Below, in pieces: positions 45,619-53,774 of a DNA stretch of 64,000 nt. The stretch comes from Massilia terrae (GTDB taxonomy: Bacteria; Pseudomonadota; Gammaproteobacteria; Burkholderiales; Burkholderiaceae_D): NCBI RefSeq assembly GCF_024753145.1, contig NZ_JANUGU010000004.1, positions 186,001 to 250,000 of the forward strand, given 5' to 3'. A program made the position numbers and the translations under genes. Within the stretch, counting starts at the first letter, position 1. Each line of letters begins with the position of its first letter. The notes under the pieces were generated by a model. That model had not been told where the DNA came from. It saw nothing but the letters and a program-made list of their open reading frames with translations, and did no database searches.

Positions 45619-46137
45619 TCAGCGGTCCTGGTGGCGACGTATCTGGTCGGCCAGGACTGCCGGGGAATTGCTGATGTCCAGCAGCACGCCGGCCTCGGTT
45701 TCGTCGAGCGGTTCGAGGTCGCGCAGCTGGCTGTCGAGCAGGGAAAGCGGCATGTAGTGCGCGGTGCGCGCCTGCATGCGTTCGGCGATGAGTTCGCGCG
45801 GCCCGCTCAGGTGGGCGAAGCGCAGGCCGGGATCGCCGGCCCGCAGCAGGTCGCGGTAGCGCCGCTTCAGCGCCGAGCAGGCCAGCACCAGGCCCACGCC
45901 GGCGGCCCGGGCAGAAGCGATCTCTTCCTGCAGGCGCTGCAGCCAGTCGGCGCGGTCGGCGTCGGTCAGCGCAATGCCTGCCGCCATCTTCGCGACGTTG
46001 GCCGTCGAGTGGTAGGCGTCCCCTTCCAGGAAACGCACCCCCAGCGCGGCCGCAAGTTCGCGCCCGACCTCGCTTTTGCCGCAGCCGCAGACGCCCATGA
46101 CGACCCAGCGAACGGGTTCAACTGATGAATGTTGCAT
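45619..46137 (-). CDS. gntK: Gluconokinase
   Basis: 172 residues, the short GntK type. The P-loop is GVCGCGKSEVG near residue 16; FLEGDAYHSTANVAKMAAGIALTDADRADWL is the gluconate-binding part and CSALKRRYRDLLR the lid. It makes 6-phosphogluconate for the Entner-Doudoroff or pentose phosphate route. First gene of gntK-MFS-porin, 32 bp ahead of the transporter. The upstream region holds a LacI-type operator at 46159-46178 over the predicted start point. Confidence 0.95.
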   Translation of the reverse strand: MQHSSVEPVRWVVMGVCGCGKSEVGRELAAALGVRFLEGDAYHSTANVAKMAAGIALTDADRADWLQRLQEEIASARAAGVGLVLACSALKRRYRDLLRAGDPGLRFAHLSGPRELIAERMQARTAHYMPLSLLDSQLRDLEPLDETEAGVLLDISNSPAVLADQIRRHQDR

Positions 46138-46158
46138 ATGAGATTAGATTCCTTGAGA

Positions 46159-46178
46159 ACTTGGTAGCGCTACCAAGT
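46159..46178. promoter_or_regulatory. LacI-family operator of the gluconate operon
   Basis: ACTTGGTAGCGCTACCAAGT, a perfect 20-bp palindrome with the central CG of LacI-family sites. It lies just downstream of the -10 candidate (minus strand) at 46186-46191, so a bound repressor would cover the start point. Confidence 0.85.
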
Positions 46179-46185
46179 GAACGCA

Positions 46186-46213
46186 AGTCTAATCGCATTC
46201 CAGGATTTGTAAA
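46186..46213 (-). promoter_or_regulatory. Candidate gntK promoter
   Basis: Minus strand: TTTACA (46208-46213), 16 bp, TAGACT (46186-46191). The operator begins 8 bp further downstream. Confidence 0.5.
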
Positions 46214-46253
46214 CGACTATCGATGCTGCAGCGCAGCGAAACCAACAGGAGGG

Positions 46254-46275
46254 AAAAGCGGCCAGGAAAGGCCGC
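46254..46275 (-). terminator. Terminator of the LacI-type regulator gene
   Basis: Minus strand: GCGGCC-TTTCCT-GGCCGC followed by TTTT, starting 4 bp past the stop. Short stem, modest T run. Confidence 0.55.
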
Positions 46276-46279
46276 CGGA

Positions 46280-47308
46280 TCAGGCGCTCTCGCGCGCCAT
46301 CAGGGTAAAGCCGAGGTCGATACGGCGCACCGGCGGGGACTCGCCATCGATCACCTTGCGCAGCAGGCTGGCCGCTTCGAAGCCAACCTTATAGCGCGGC
46401 GTGGCGATGGTGGTGACGGAAGGATTCATCCAGGCGGAAGCAGGCAGGTCATTGAAACCGCAGATCGCCATCTGCCGCGGCACCGCAATGGCGCGGCGCT
46501 GGCACTGGTAGATGGCGCCGTGGGCAAGATCGTCGTTGCAGCAGAAGATGGCGTCGGTATCGGGCGCCGCCGCCAGCATCCGCCCCAGCAGTTCGGCGCC
46601 GAGCGCGATGGTCGAGGGATCGGGAACCATGGTCACCAGTGCCGGATCGTATAGCCCCGCCTCTTCCATGGCGCGCCGGTAGCCGGCCGCGCGCTTGAGC
46701 ATGCGCTCGTCGCCCTGCGCGCCCATGAAGCCGATGCGCTTGCGCCCCTTGTCCAGCAGGTAGCGGGTCATGGTGTAGCCGGCCAGTTCCTGCGAGAAGC
46801 CGACCGAGAACACATCCGGCGAAGCTGCCAGGTCCATCATCGACACCACCGGCACGTGGGCCGCCGCCAGCATCTGCTCGACCTGTTTGCTGTGCTTCAG
46901 GCCGGACAGCAGGATGCCGTCCGGGCTCGATTGCAGGTAGGTGCCGAGCAGCTTTTCTTCTTCCGCGTCGTCGTAGCGCGTGTTGCCGATCAGGATCTGG
47001 TAGCCGTCCGATTCCAGCGCCTTCTGGATGCCCGACAGCACCTCGGTAAAGACGAGGTTCGACAGCGACGGCACCAGCACCACGATGACCTTCGAGCGTG
47101 CCGAGGCCAGCGCGCGCGCGGCGCGGTTGGGCACGTAGCCCAGCTCCGCCACCGCCTGCGCCACCCGCGCCCGCAGCTCGGGCGACACCTTGTCGGGCTG
47201 GTTGACGGCGCGCGACGCGGTCATGGCGCCGACGCCGGCACGGGCGGCGACCTCGGCAAGCGTGGCGCGTCCGGTGGCACGGGTTTTTGCAGGGGGCGTC
47301 TTGGTCAT
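46280..47308 (-). CDS. LacI-family repressor of the gluconate operon (GntR-like)
   Basis: 342 residues. The N-terminal helix-turn-helix and hinge are TLAEVAARAGVGAMTASRAVNQPDKVS and LGYVPNRAARALAS, followed by a periplasmic-binding-protein-like sugar domain. In Pseudomonas and E. coli the counterpart GntR is released by gluconate or 6-phosphogluconate; here that is by context. ATG 47308 is the family start; the frame opens further upstream. It is divergent in function but on the same strand as gntK, and a second operator at 47317-47332, next to its own start, implies autoregulation. Confidence 0.92.
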   Translation of the reverse strand: MTKTPPAKTRATGRATLAEVAARAGVGAMTASRAVNQPDKVSPELRARVAQAVAELGYVPNRAARALASARSKVIVVLVPSLSNLVFTEVLSGIQKALESDGYQILIGNTRYDDAEEEKLLGTYLQSSPDGILLSGLKHSKQVEQMLAAAHVPVVSMMDLAASPDVFSVGFSQELAGYTMTRYLLDKGRKRIGFMGAQGDERMLKRAAGYRRAMEEAGLYDPALVTMVPDPSTIALGAELLGRMLAAAPDTDAIFCCNDDLAHGAIYQCQRRAIAVPRQMAICGFNDLPASAWMNPSVTTIATPRYKVGFEAASLLRKVIDGESPPVRRIDLGFTLMARESA

Positions 47309-47316
47309 CAAAAATC

Positions 47317-47332
47317 TTGGTAGCGTTATCAA
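47317..47332. promoter_or_regulatory. Second LacI-type operator before the regulator gene
   Basis: TTGGTAGCGTTATCAA, which matches TTGGTAGCGCTACCAA (46161-46176) at 14 of 16 positions, with mismatches in the right half. It lies 8 bp upstream of the regulator start codon. Confidence 0.75.
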
Positions 47333-47425
47333 ATCCTGCCTGTGCGGTGATGCCTGCAAGGCAATGTGCTCGATTATGACAAATGTGGCGGCACTTTGGC
47401 GGGATTTGCTGCCCTGCCCTGCAGC

Positions 47426-47494
47426 TCGTCCTTACATCTGATTACGATTGATACAGCAACACGTCTAGTTCGCCGGAATGCCTCGCAGTAATCT
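47426..47494 (+). promoter_or_regulatory. Tandem TTAC box and TAATCT upstream of the glycine-zipper gene
   Basis: TTAC-N6-TTAC-N6-TACAG at 47432-47456 after TCGTC, with TAATCT at 47489-47494, the same layout as 19885-19952 (32 bp from TACAG to TAATCT here, 31 there). The 10-bp direct repeats suggest a response-regulator site. The gene starts 42 bp beyond TAATCT. Confidence 0.5.
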
Positions 47495-47535
47495 AGCCCT
47501 GCCTCACCGAACAACATGCATACAAGGAGCCAAAC

Positions 47536-48138
47536 ATGGACGCGACTACCACCACCACCACCGCCAAACGCATTCACCCCCTGATGGCCGCAGCCGCAGT
47601 TTCCGTCATCATCGCCTGCGCCGCGGGCACCGCCGCGATCACGGGCCTGCTGCCCAGCTCGCACAGCGCGACCGAACCGCAGTCGAATGCAGCAGCCAAC
47701 CCGGCCCAGCAACTGGCCGCGGCGCCGGGCTCCGCCGCACCGGGCGCTCCGGGCGCCGTGCCGGCTCCCGCACCGCAGCCCTACGGCCAGCCGTATGCGC
47801 AGCCCTACCAGCCGGCAGTGGCAGCCGCCGCGCCCGTGCCGAACGCCGCCGCCTACGCGCAGCCGGCCCCGGTCGAGCCCGCCCCGGCCGTGCACAAGAA
47901 GGTCGTGCACCACCACACCCAAGTCGCCCGCTATGACGACCCCGGCTACCAGCAGCGCCAGGCCGCACCGGCGCCGCACCAGCCGAACTATGTGGCGATG
48001 GGCACCGGCGCGCTGATCGGCGGCCTGGTCGGTAACCAGGTCGGCAGCGGCAACGGCCGCAAGCTGGCCACGGTGGCCGGCATCATCGGTGGCGGCATGC
48101 TCGGCAACGAGATCGCCAACCGCAACCAGAACCAGTAA
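47536..48138 (+). CDS. Glycine-zipper (2TM) envelope protein with long Pro/Ala linker
   Basis: 200 residues. One membrane helix near the N-terminus (about 17-37, AAAAVSVIIACAAGTAA), a proline/alanine-rich linker (about 45-140, PYGQPYAQPYQP), then a glycine-zipper domain with GTGALIGGLVGNQVGSGNGR and IIGGGMLGNEIANRN at 155-200. This Rick_17kDa_Anti-type domain is found in outer-membrane or inner-membrane anchored proteins, several linked to envelope stress. AAGGAG precedes the ATG. Followed by a strong terminator. Confidence 0.85.
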   Translation: MDATTTTTTAKRIHPLMAAAAVSVIIACAAGTAAITGLLPSSHSATEPQSNAAANPAQQLAAAPGSAAPGAPGAVPAPAPQPYGQPYAQPYQPAVAAAAPVPNAAAYAQPAPVEPAPAVHKKVVHHHTQVARYDDPGYQQRQAAPAPHQPNYVAMGTGALIGGLVGNQVGSGNGRKLATVAGIIGGGMLGNEIANRNQNQ

Positions 48139-48154
48139 GCAGGCGGCAAGTCAG

Positions 48155-48191
48155 GAGGCCAGCTCGGCGCGCGTCGAGCTGGCCTCTTCTT
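48155..48191 (+). terminator. Terminator of the glycine-zipper gene
   Basis: Perfect 12-bp stem GAGGCCAGCTCG / CGAGCTGGCCTC (48155-48166 and 48175-48186), loop 8 nt, then TTCTTT. Confidence 0.88.
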
Positions 48192-48202
48192 TGCGCCTCG
48201 AA

Positions 48203-48216
48203 TGATAACGATACCG
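48203..48216. promoter_or_regulatory. LacI-type half-operator upstream of the PL8 gene (site 1)
   Basis: TGATAACGATACCG resembles the LacI-family palindrome TGATAACGTTATCA at 11 of 14 positions. Confidence 0.45.
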
Positions 48217-48301
48217 CAAGAACTATAAGGCACGCGCTTTACATTTGAAAATTTCATGGAGGAACGCGCTTCTGCTTGAGCTAATATGCCTGTGCACCAA
48301 A

Positions 48302-48315
48302 TGATAACGTTCACA
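48302..48315. promoter_or_regulatory. LacI-type half-operator upstream of the PL8 gene (site 2)
   Basis: TGATAACGTTCACA matches TGATAACGTTATCA at 12 of 14 positions; it lies 14 bp before the start codon, 99 bp from site 1. Confidence 0.5.
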
Positions 48316-48328
48316 CAACGGAGACAAA

Positions 48329-51259
48329 ATGATGCATAGACAATGGTTGCCGCTGCTGTTGGCAGTGGCGCTGAGCGCATGCGGCGGTGTGGCGCCTGAG
48401 CAGCCCGCTTCGACCAAACTTCTCTCAGTGACTGGCACCACCACCACTGCCGACGAATACGACAACCTGCGCGCAAAGTGGAGCGTACAGATCACCGGCG
48501 GCAGCGGCGTGAACACGGCCGATCCTGACATCGCCGCCCAGGTCACATCGCTGACCAGCACAGCCCAACACGACTGGGACACGATGAATACCGCCAGCGG
48601 CCGCACCTACCTGTGGAGCGACCTGGCCACCTGGACCCAGTCCAGCACCAATACCAACACCTACAACCGGCTGAAAGCGATGGCGCTGGCGTGGGGCACC
48701 GCCGGCTCTTCGCTGCAGGGCAATGCCTCCTTGGCCGCCGCCATCATTTCCGGGCTGGACTGGATGAACGCCAACCACTACGGCAGCGGCATCACCAAGT
48801 ACGACAACTGGTGGGATTGGGAAATCGGCTCGCCGCAGGCGCTGAACGACCTGATGGTGCTGATGTACGACCAGCTGGGCTCGACGCAGTTGAACAACTA
48901 TATCGCCGCGATCGACTACTACGTGCCTGACCCCACGCTGCGCACCGGCACCACCATTGTCGAGACCGGCGCGAACCGGCTGGACAAGGCGTCCGTCGTG
49001 GCCGTGCGCGGGGTGATCGGCAAATCCTCGGCCAAGATCGGCCAGGGCCGCGACGCCATCAGCCAGACGCTCCTGTACGTCAGCAGCGGCGACGGCTTCT
49101 ACACGGACGATTCCTTCATCCAACACACCAACATTGCCTACACGGGCAGCTACGGGCTGGTGCAGATGTCGGACGTCGCGCGCCTGTACTACCTGCTGAG
49201 CGGTTCCAGCTGGGCGGTGACGGATCCGAACGCGAACAATGTGTACGACTGGTACGCGAACGGCTACAAGCCGCTGGTGTACCAGGGCGCGATGATGGAC
49301 GCGGTGCGCGGCCGGGCGATCTCGCGCTACAACTCGTCGGACCACGACGCCGGCCGCTCGCTGGCGGTGTCGCTGGGCCGCCTGGCGCAGGGCGCCCCGG
49401 CTACGACTGCCGCCGCGATCAAGAGCACGGTCAAGCACTGGATGCAGAGCGACACCACGTACTCGAACTATTTTTCGGGCATGTCCGTGTACGACATCAG
49501 CAACCTGAAGGCGATCCTGAGCGACAGCACCGTCACTCCCGATCCCGAGCAGATCCAGACCCACGTGTTCAGCGGCATGGCCCGCGCCCTGCACAGCTAC
49601 GCCGGCTACTCAAGCGTGGTGTCGATGTTCTCGAACCGCATCTCGGCCTTCGAGTACGGCAACGGCGAGAACCTGCTGGGCTGGTGGACCGGCATCGGCA
49701 TGACCAATGTGTACAACAGCGACCTCACCCAGTACTCGGCCGGTTACTGGCCCACGGTCGACCTGCACCGCCTGCCCGGCACCACCACCGACGGCTCGGG
49801 CAGCGGCACGCCGAAGAACTTCGGCAGCTACCTGAACACCTATAACTGGGCCGGCGGATCGGAAATCGACAACCTGCACGCCACGGCGGGGATGCAGTTC
49901 TCGATGACCCCGGTCACCGGCACTACGCTGCAGGGCAAGAAGTCGTGGTTCCTGTTCGGCGACAAGATCATCGCGCTCGGCGCAGGCATCAGCAACACCG
50001 ATGGCCGCAGTGTCGAGACCATCGTCGAGAACCGCAAGCTGAACGCCGCGGGCGACAACGCGCTGACCATCAACGGGCTATCGATGCCCACCACGATCGG
50101 CTGGTCGGCCACCACCACCAGCGTGCAGTGGGCCCATCTGGCCGGCAGCGTCAGCGGCGCCGACATCGGCTACTGGTTCCCGTCGGCCGTCAACCTGGCG
50201 GGACTGCGCGAAACCCGCAGCGGCACCTGGCAGCAGATCAACACGGGCGGGCCAAGCACCACCGTCACCAACAACTACCTGAGCCTGTCCCTGCAGCACG
50301 GCGCCGGCCCGGCCAATGCCTCGTACGCCTACGTGATCCTGCCGAATTACACGGCATCGGGCATGGCCTCGTTCGCGGCCACCCCGACCGTGACAATCCT
50401 CGAGAACAGCACGGATGCCCAGGCGGCGCGGGACAGCGCGGCCGGGGTCACCGGCGTCAATTTCTGGAACGACATCTCGAAGACCGTCAGCGATGCGAAC
50501 GGCGCCTACCTGACCAGCAACCACAAGGCCTCGGTCACGGTGCGCGATACCGGAACCGAGCTGCACATCGGCGTGTCCGACCCGACCCAGGCCAACACCG
50601 GCACCATCGCGCTGGAGCTGAACCGTAGCGCGTGGCAAGTCATCTCCAACGATCCGGCCGTGACGGTGACCCAGCTGTATCCGACCATCAAGCTGACCGT
50701 CAACGTCAATGGCTCTCTCGGGCACAGCTACAGCGTGAAACTGGCGGAAGCGACGACCATCGCGGTGAACCCGATCGCCGACACCTATGTGCAGGACGGC
50801 AGCTACGCCAACACCAACTTCGGCACCTCGAACACGCTGGTGGTCAAGAACGATGCGGTCGGCTACGCACGGCAGGCCGCGCTGAAGTTCAGCCTGCCCA
50901 CGGTGCCGGGCACGCTGGTCGGCGCCACCTTCGCGATGATGCCAACCAGCGCCGGCGCGGCCAACAGCTTCACCAACCGTGTGTCGCTGCTGGCGTCGGA
51001 CAGCTGGACCGAAACGGGGCTCACCTGGAACACCATGCCCGCCGTGTCCTCGGTGCTCGGCAGCTGGACGGTCGGCGCGGCGGGCCAGGCGCTGATGCTG
51101 GACGTGACCGCGGCATTCAACAATGCGATGGCGGGCGACCAGCTGCTGCCGCTGAAGGTCGATTCGCCGACCAACGTCGGCAGCACCGGCTGGACCGACT
51201 ACGGATCGCGCGAGGCTACAGCCGCCAACCGCCCGGTGCTGTATGTGACCTATCATTGA
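48329..51259 (+). CDS. Secreted family 8 polysaccharide lyase with C-terminal CBM96-like domain
   Basis: 976 residues. Lipoprotein signal LLLAVALSAC. The alpha/alpha-barrel part has the PL8 residues Asn160 (YDNWWDWEIGSP), His266 and Tyr275 (SFIQHTNIAYTGSYG, nine apart as usual) and Arg329 (VRGRAISR). The family cleaves uronic-acid polysaccharides (hyaluronate, chondroitin, xanthan) by beta-elimination. Beta-sandwich domains follow; the last about 180 residues (IADTYVQDGSYANTNFGTSN) resemble a DNRLRE/CBM96 carbohydrate-binding module. Cleaved substrate cannot be read from the sequence. Convergent with the fucosidase gene. Confidence 0.93.
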   Translation: MMHRQWLPLLLAVALSACGGVAPEQPASTKLLSVTGTTTTADEYDNLRAKWSVQITGGSGVNTADPDIAAQVTSLTSTAQHDWDTMNTASGRTYLWSDLATWTQSSTNTNTYNRLKAMALAWGTAGSSLQGNASLAAAIISGLDWMNANHYGSGITKYDNWWDWEIGSPQALNDLMVLMYDQLGSTQLNNYIAAIDYYVPDPTLRTGTTIVETGANRLDKASVVAVRGVIGKSSAKIGQGRDAISQTLLYVSSGDGFYTDDSFIQHTNIAYTGSYGLVQMSDVARLYYLLSGSSWAVTDPNANNVYDWYANGYKPLVYQGAMMDAVRGRAISRYNSSDHDAGRSLAVSLGRLAQGAPATTAAAIKSTVKHWMQSDTTYSNYFSGMSVYDISNLKAILSDSTVTPDPEQIQTHVFSGMARALHSYAGYSSVVSMFSNRISAFEYGNGENLLGWWTGIGMTNVYNSDLTQYSAGYWPTVDLHRLPGTTTDGSGSGTPKNFGSYLNTYNWAGGSEIDNLHATAGMQFSMTPVTGTTLQGKKSWFLFGDKIIALGAGISNTDGRSVETIVENRKLNAAGDNALTINGLSMPTTIGWSATTTSVQWAHLAGSVSGADIGYWFPSAVNLAGLRETRSGTWQQINTGGPSTTVTNNYLSLSLQHGAGPANASYAYVILPNYTASGMASFAATPTVTILENSTDAQAARDSAAGVTGVNFWNDISKTVSDANGAYLTSNHKASVTVRDTGTELHIGVSDPTQANTGTIALELNRSAWQVISNDPAVTVTQLYPTIKLTVNVNGSLGHSYSVKLAEATTIAVNPIADTYVQDGSYANTNFGTSNTLVVKNDAVGYARQAALKFSLPTVPGTLVGATFAMMPTSAGAANSFTNRVSLLASDSWTETGLTWNTMPAVSSVLGSWTVGAAGQALMLDVTAAFNNAMAGDQLLPLKVDSPTNVGSTGWTDYGSREATAANRPVLYVTYH

Positions 51260-51399
51260 AAGGCCAGCGCCAGCGGCCGCGAGTCGCTGGTGCCGCCATC
51301 ATCTTGATCGCGCGCGGACGAGGCCGCGGCCGCGCGCTGCCAGCCTGCGCCGCCGCGCACGGCCGGGTCAACGGCAATGCGCGGTGGGGCCCGACATGC

Positions 51400-53295
51400 T
51401 CAGGGCAACGCGGCGACCGCCCCGATCGCGGCAATCGCTGTCGCATCGCCGCTGCTGCGGGAAATCCGCACGCGCACGTAACGCGCCGCGCGCGGGCGAT
51501 CGAAGGACAAGTATTGCTCGATCGGGTTGGCCGCGATGTTGGCCAGCTCAGTGTCGGCGGCGTTGTCCCAGTGCCGGCCGTCGACGCTGACCTCCACCAC
51601 GCAGCGCAAGGGATGGCCCGCGCCCGCCGGCAGGCGCCGGGCCGGCAACAGCGTGATGGCGGCCAGCCGCATCTCTTCTTCCAATGCCAGGGTGACCTGC
51701 GGCTGCGCGCCGCGCCCCAGCCACAGCGTGTCCGGATCGCCGTCCAGCAGCTTGTCGGCGCCGGGCGAACTGGCACTGTCGATGCGAAGCCGTGGCGCCG
51801 GCGTCCGCGCTGCCAGCGCGCCACCGGCCGCGCCTTCCCACGCTTCAGCCGGCGGCAGCAGGAACAGGCCGAAGGCACACAAGGCGGGACTGGCCGCAGC
51901 GTCCAGCACGCGCAGGCGTACGCGGCTTGTGCGCACCGGAGACACCAGCCGTAGCAAACGCTCGCTGCCCACCGACGGCGCCTGCGCGACCTCACGCCAT
52001 CCGCCGTCCTGCCACGCGTCGACGGCAATCGCACCGACCCGCTGCCCGAGCGGCAGGTATTCGCGCAGCCGGACCAGGTCGAAGCGCTGTTCATCCGCCA
52101 GCGCCAGTTCGACGCTGGAAGCGGTCGCACCCTCGCCGGCGCACCAGTAGCCATCCTGCTCCGATAGCAGCTGTGCCGCGCCGCAGCCCGGATATTCGCT
52201 GCTGGCGCTTACCCTCGCGCCGCGCGCCAGGTTGGCGGCGAAAGTCTGGCGCAGCAATGCGCCCCAGGTACGCAGGCTGGCCGCATCCCGCTCCGGCACC
52301 CGGCCGCTGCTATCGGGTGGAATGTTCAGCAGCAGCCCGGCGCCCCGGCCCACCGACTCCAGGTAAATCTTCAGCAAGGCGGCGGGCGTCTTGACCTCGC
52401 TGTCCTCGCGCGCTTTCCAGAACCAGCCCGGCCGGATCGAGACGTCCGCTTCGGCCGGGCGCCAGACCGCGCCGTTACGCACGCCATGCATGTTCTTCTC
52501 TTCCGAGTACGTCCCGGTATCCATGGTCGCCCAGCACGGATCGCCGGCAAATCCCTTCTCGTTGCCGACCCAGCGCAGCTCCGACCCCGACGAGCCCCAC
52601 ACAGCTGCCTGCGGCTGCAGCTCGTGGACCAGGTTCCAGGTCGTCGGCCAGTCGTAATAGCGCGACGCATCGATCTGGCGCCGCTCGCGCGCGCCGCCGT
52701 ACCAGCCGTCGCCGCCGTTGGCGCCGTCGAACCACATTTCGAAGATCTCGCCATACGAAGTGAGCAGCTCGCGCAACTGATTGCGGTAATACTCGATGTA
52801 GGCCGGACGCCCATATTCCGCATGGTGGCGGTCCCACGGCGACAGGTAGACGCCGAAGGCCAGGCCATGCCGGCGGCACGCATCGGACATCTCGCGCACC
52901 AGGTCCGCCTTGCCGTCCCGGAACGGGCTGTTGCGGATGCTGTAATCCGTGTAGGCACTGGGCCATAGGCAAAAGCCATCGTGGTGCTTGGCCGTGAAGA
53001 TCAGGCCGCGCAAGCCGGCATCGCGCGCGCAGGCGGCAATCTGGTCGGCATCGAATCCTGACGGATTGAAGGTGGAGGCCGGGTCGCTGCCGTCGCCCCA
53101 CTCGCGCCCGGTCATCGTGTTCATGCCGAAGTGGACGAAGGCGCAGGCCTGCAGCGCGTGCCAGCGCAGCTGGCGTGCATTCGGCGTCGCGCCCCAAGGC
53201 GCAGGCGGCGCCACCGCGGCCGGCGCGTACGCCATTCCCCATCCGTTGCCGGCGCAGGCGAGCGCCGCGCCGGCCAGGAAATCACGGCGCCTCAT
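51400..53295 (-). CDS. Secreted family 29 alpha-L-fucosidase with C-terminal discoidin-like domains
   Basis: 631 residues. Tat-type signal MRRRDFLAGAALA. The GH29 barrel has WHALQACAFVHFGMNTMTG, TAKHHDGFCLWPS and the nucleophile Asp190 in MWFDGANGG. Two F5/8 C-type modules follow (ARVSASSEYPG..., ASSPGADKLLDGDPDTLWLG). It removes terminal fucose from glycans in the periplasm or outside the cell. ATG 53295 has AGGTGG before it and supplies the twin arginines; the open frame continues 41 codons upstream without a signal sequence. Convergent with the PL8 gene, 140 bp apart. Confidence 0.9.
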   Translation of the reverse strand: MRRRDFLAGAALACAGNGWGMAYAPAAVAPPAPWGATPNARQLRWHALQACAFVHFGMNTMTGREWGDGSDPASTFNPSGFDADQIAACARDAGLRGLIFTAKHHDGFCLWPSAYTDYSIRNSPFRDGKADLVREMSDACRRHGLAFGVYLSPWDRHHAEYGRPAYIEYYRNQLRELLTSYGEIFEMWFDGANGGDGWYGGARERRQIDASRYYDWPTTWNLVHELQPQAAVWGSSGSELRWVGNEKGFAGDPCWATMDTGTYSEEKNMHGVRNGAVWRPAEADVSIRPGWFWKAREDSEVKTPAALLKIYLESVGRGAGLLLNIPPDSSGRVPERDAASLRTWGALLRQTFAANLARGARVSASSEYPGCGAAQLLSEQDGYWCAGEGATASSVELALADEQRFDLVRLREYLPLGQRVGAIAVDAWQDGGWREVAQAPSVGSERLLRLVSPVRTSRVRLRVLDAAASPALCAFGLFLLPPAEAWEGAAGGALAARTPAPRLRIDSASSPGADKLLDGDPDTLWLGRGAQPQVTLALEEEMRLAAITLLPARRLPAGAGHPLRCVVEVSVDGRHWDNAADTELANIAANPIEQYLSFDRPRAARYVRVRISRSSGDATAIAAIGAVAALP

Positions 53296-53382
53296 GCCGC
53301 CACCTGCGTGCGTGCTGTCGTCGTCGGGCTTGGCGGAATCGGAAAACGCGTCGTCATGAAGGCATCCTATGTGTGCACAATC

Positions 53383-53396
53383 GGATAACGATATCA
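53383..53396. promoter_or_regulatory. LacI-type half-operator upstream of the fucosidase gene
   Basis: GGATAACGATATCA matches TGATAACGTTATCA at 12 of 14 positions and shares GATAACGAT with site 1 of the PL8 gene. It lies 88 bp upstream of the fucosidase ATG. Confidence 0.5.
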
Positions 53397-53449
53397 CACA
53401 TAGTTTTGTGTGCGGCAAGAAAAGCCGCGGAAAGCCCTGTGTTGAGCGC

Positions 53450-53761
53450 TTATTCGCCGCCGAGCACGTGCAATCGGCCGCGCAGGCGGCGGATCTCGTC
53501 GCCCAGGTCGATCACCAGCGCGGCCAGCTGTTCGTTGGCGTCGAAGTCGCGCTCGATGCGCACCATGCGCCGCGCGCGGTCGAGGTCGCGGCTGTGAAAG
53601 CGCCAGCTCGTCACCTGCACCGTGACGTCGCCGTTGAGCGTGCCGGCCTGCACGTGGCGCACCACCCACTCCGGCTCGACGCCGGCGGCGCGCGCCAGCT
53701 CGTCCAGGTTCAGGGCCACCTCGTCCAGCAGCACCCCGCTGATTGCTTGGTTTGCTTGCAT
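53450..53761 (-). CDS. cbpM: Chaperone modulator CbpM
   Basis: 103 residues. MerR-like helical fold seen in CbpM: LDELARAAGVEPEWVVRHVQAGTL and DLDRARRMVRIERDFDANEQLAALVIDLGDEIRRLRGRL. CbpM binds the J-domain of CbpA and holds it in check. The start MQANQAIS lies 13 bp after the cbpA stop, so the pair is one transcription unit, as in E. coli. Confidence 0.85.
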   Translation of the reverse strand: MQANQAISGVLLDEVALNLDELARAAGVEPEWVVRHVQAGTLNGDVTVQVTSWRFHSRDLDRARRMVRIERDFDANEQLAALVIDLGDEIRRLRGRLHVLGGE

Positions 53762-53774
53762 CGCTGTTCGTCTC

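Noticed and set aside
47374..47979. A glycine-rich 201-codon minus-strand frame
   Set aside because: Antisense of the glycine-zipper gene; its Gly/Arg content follows from the Pro/Ala codons on the other strand.
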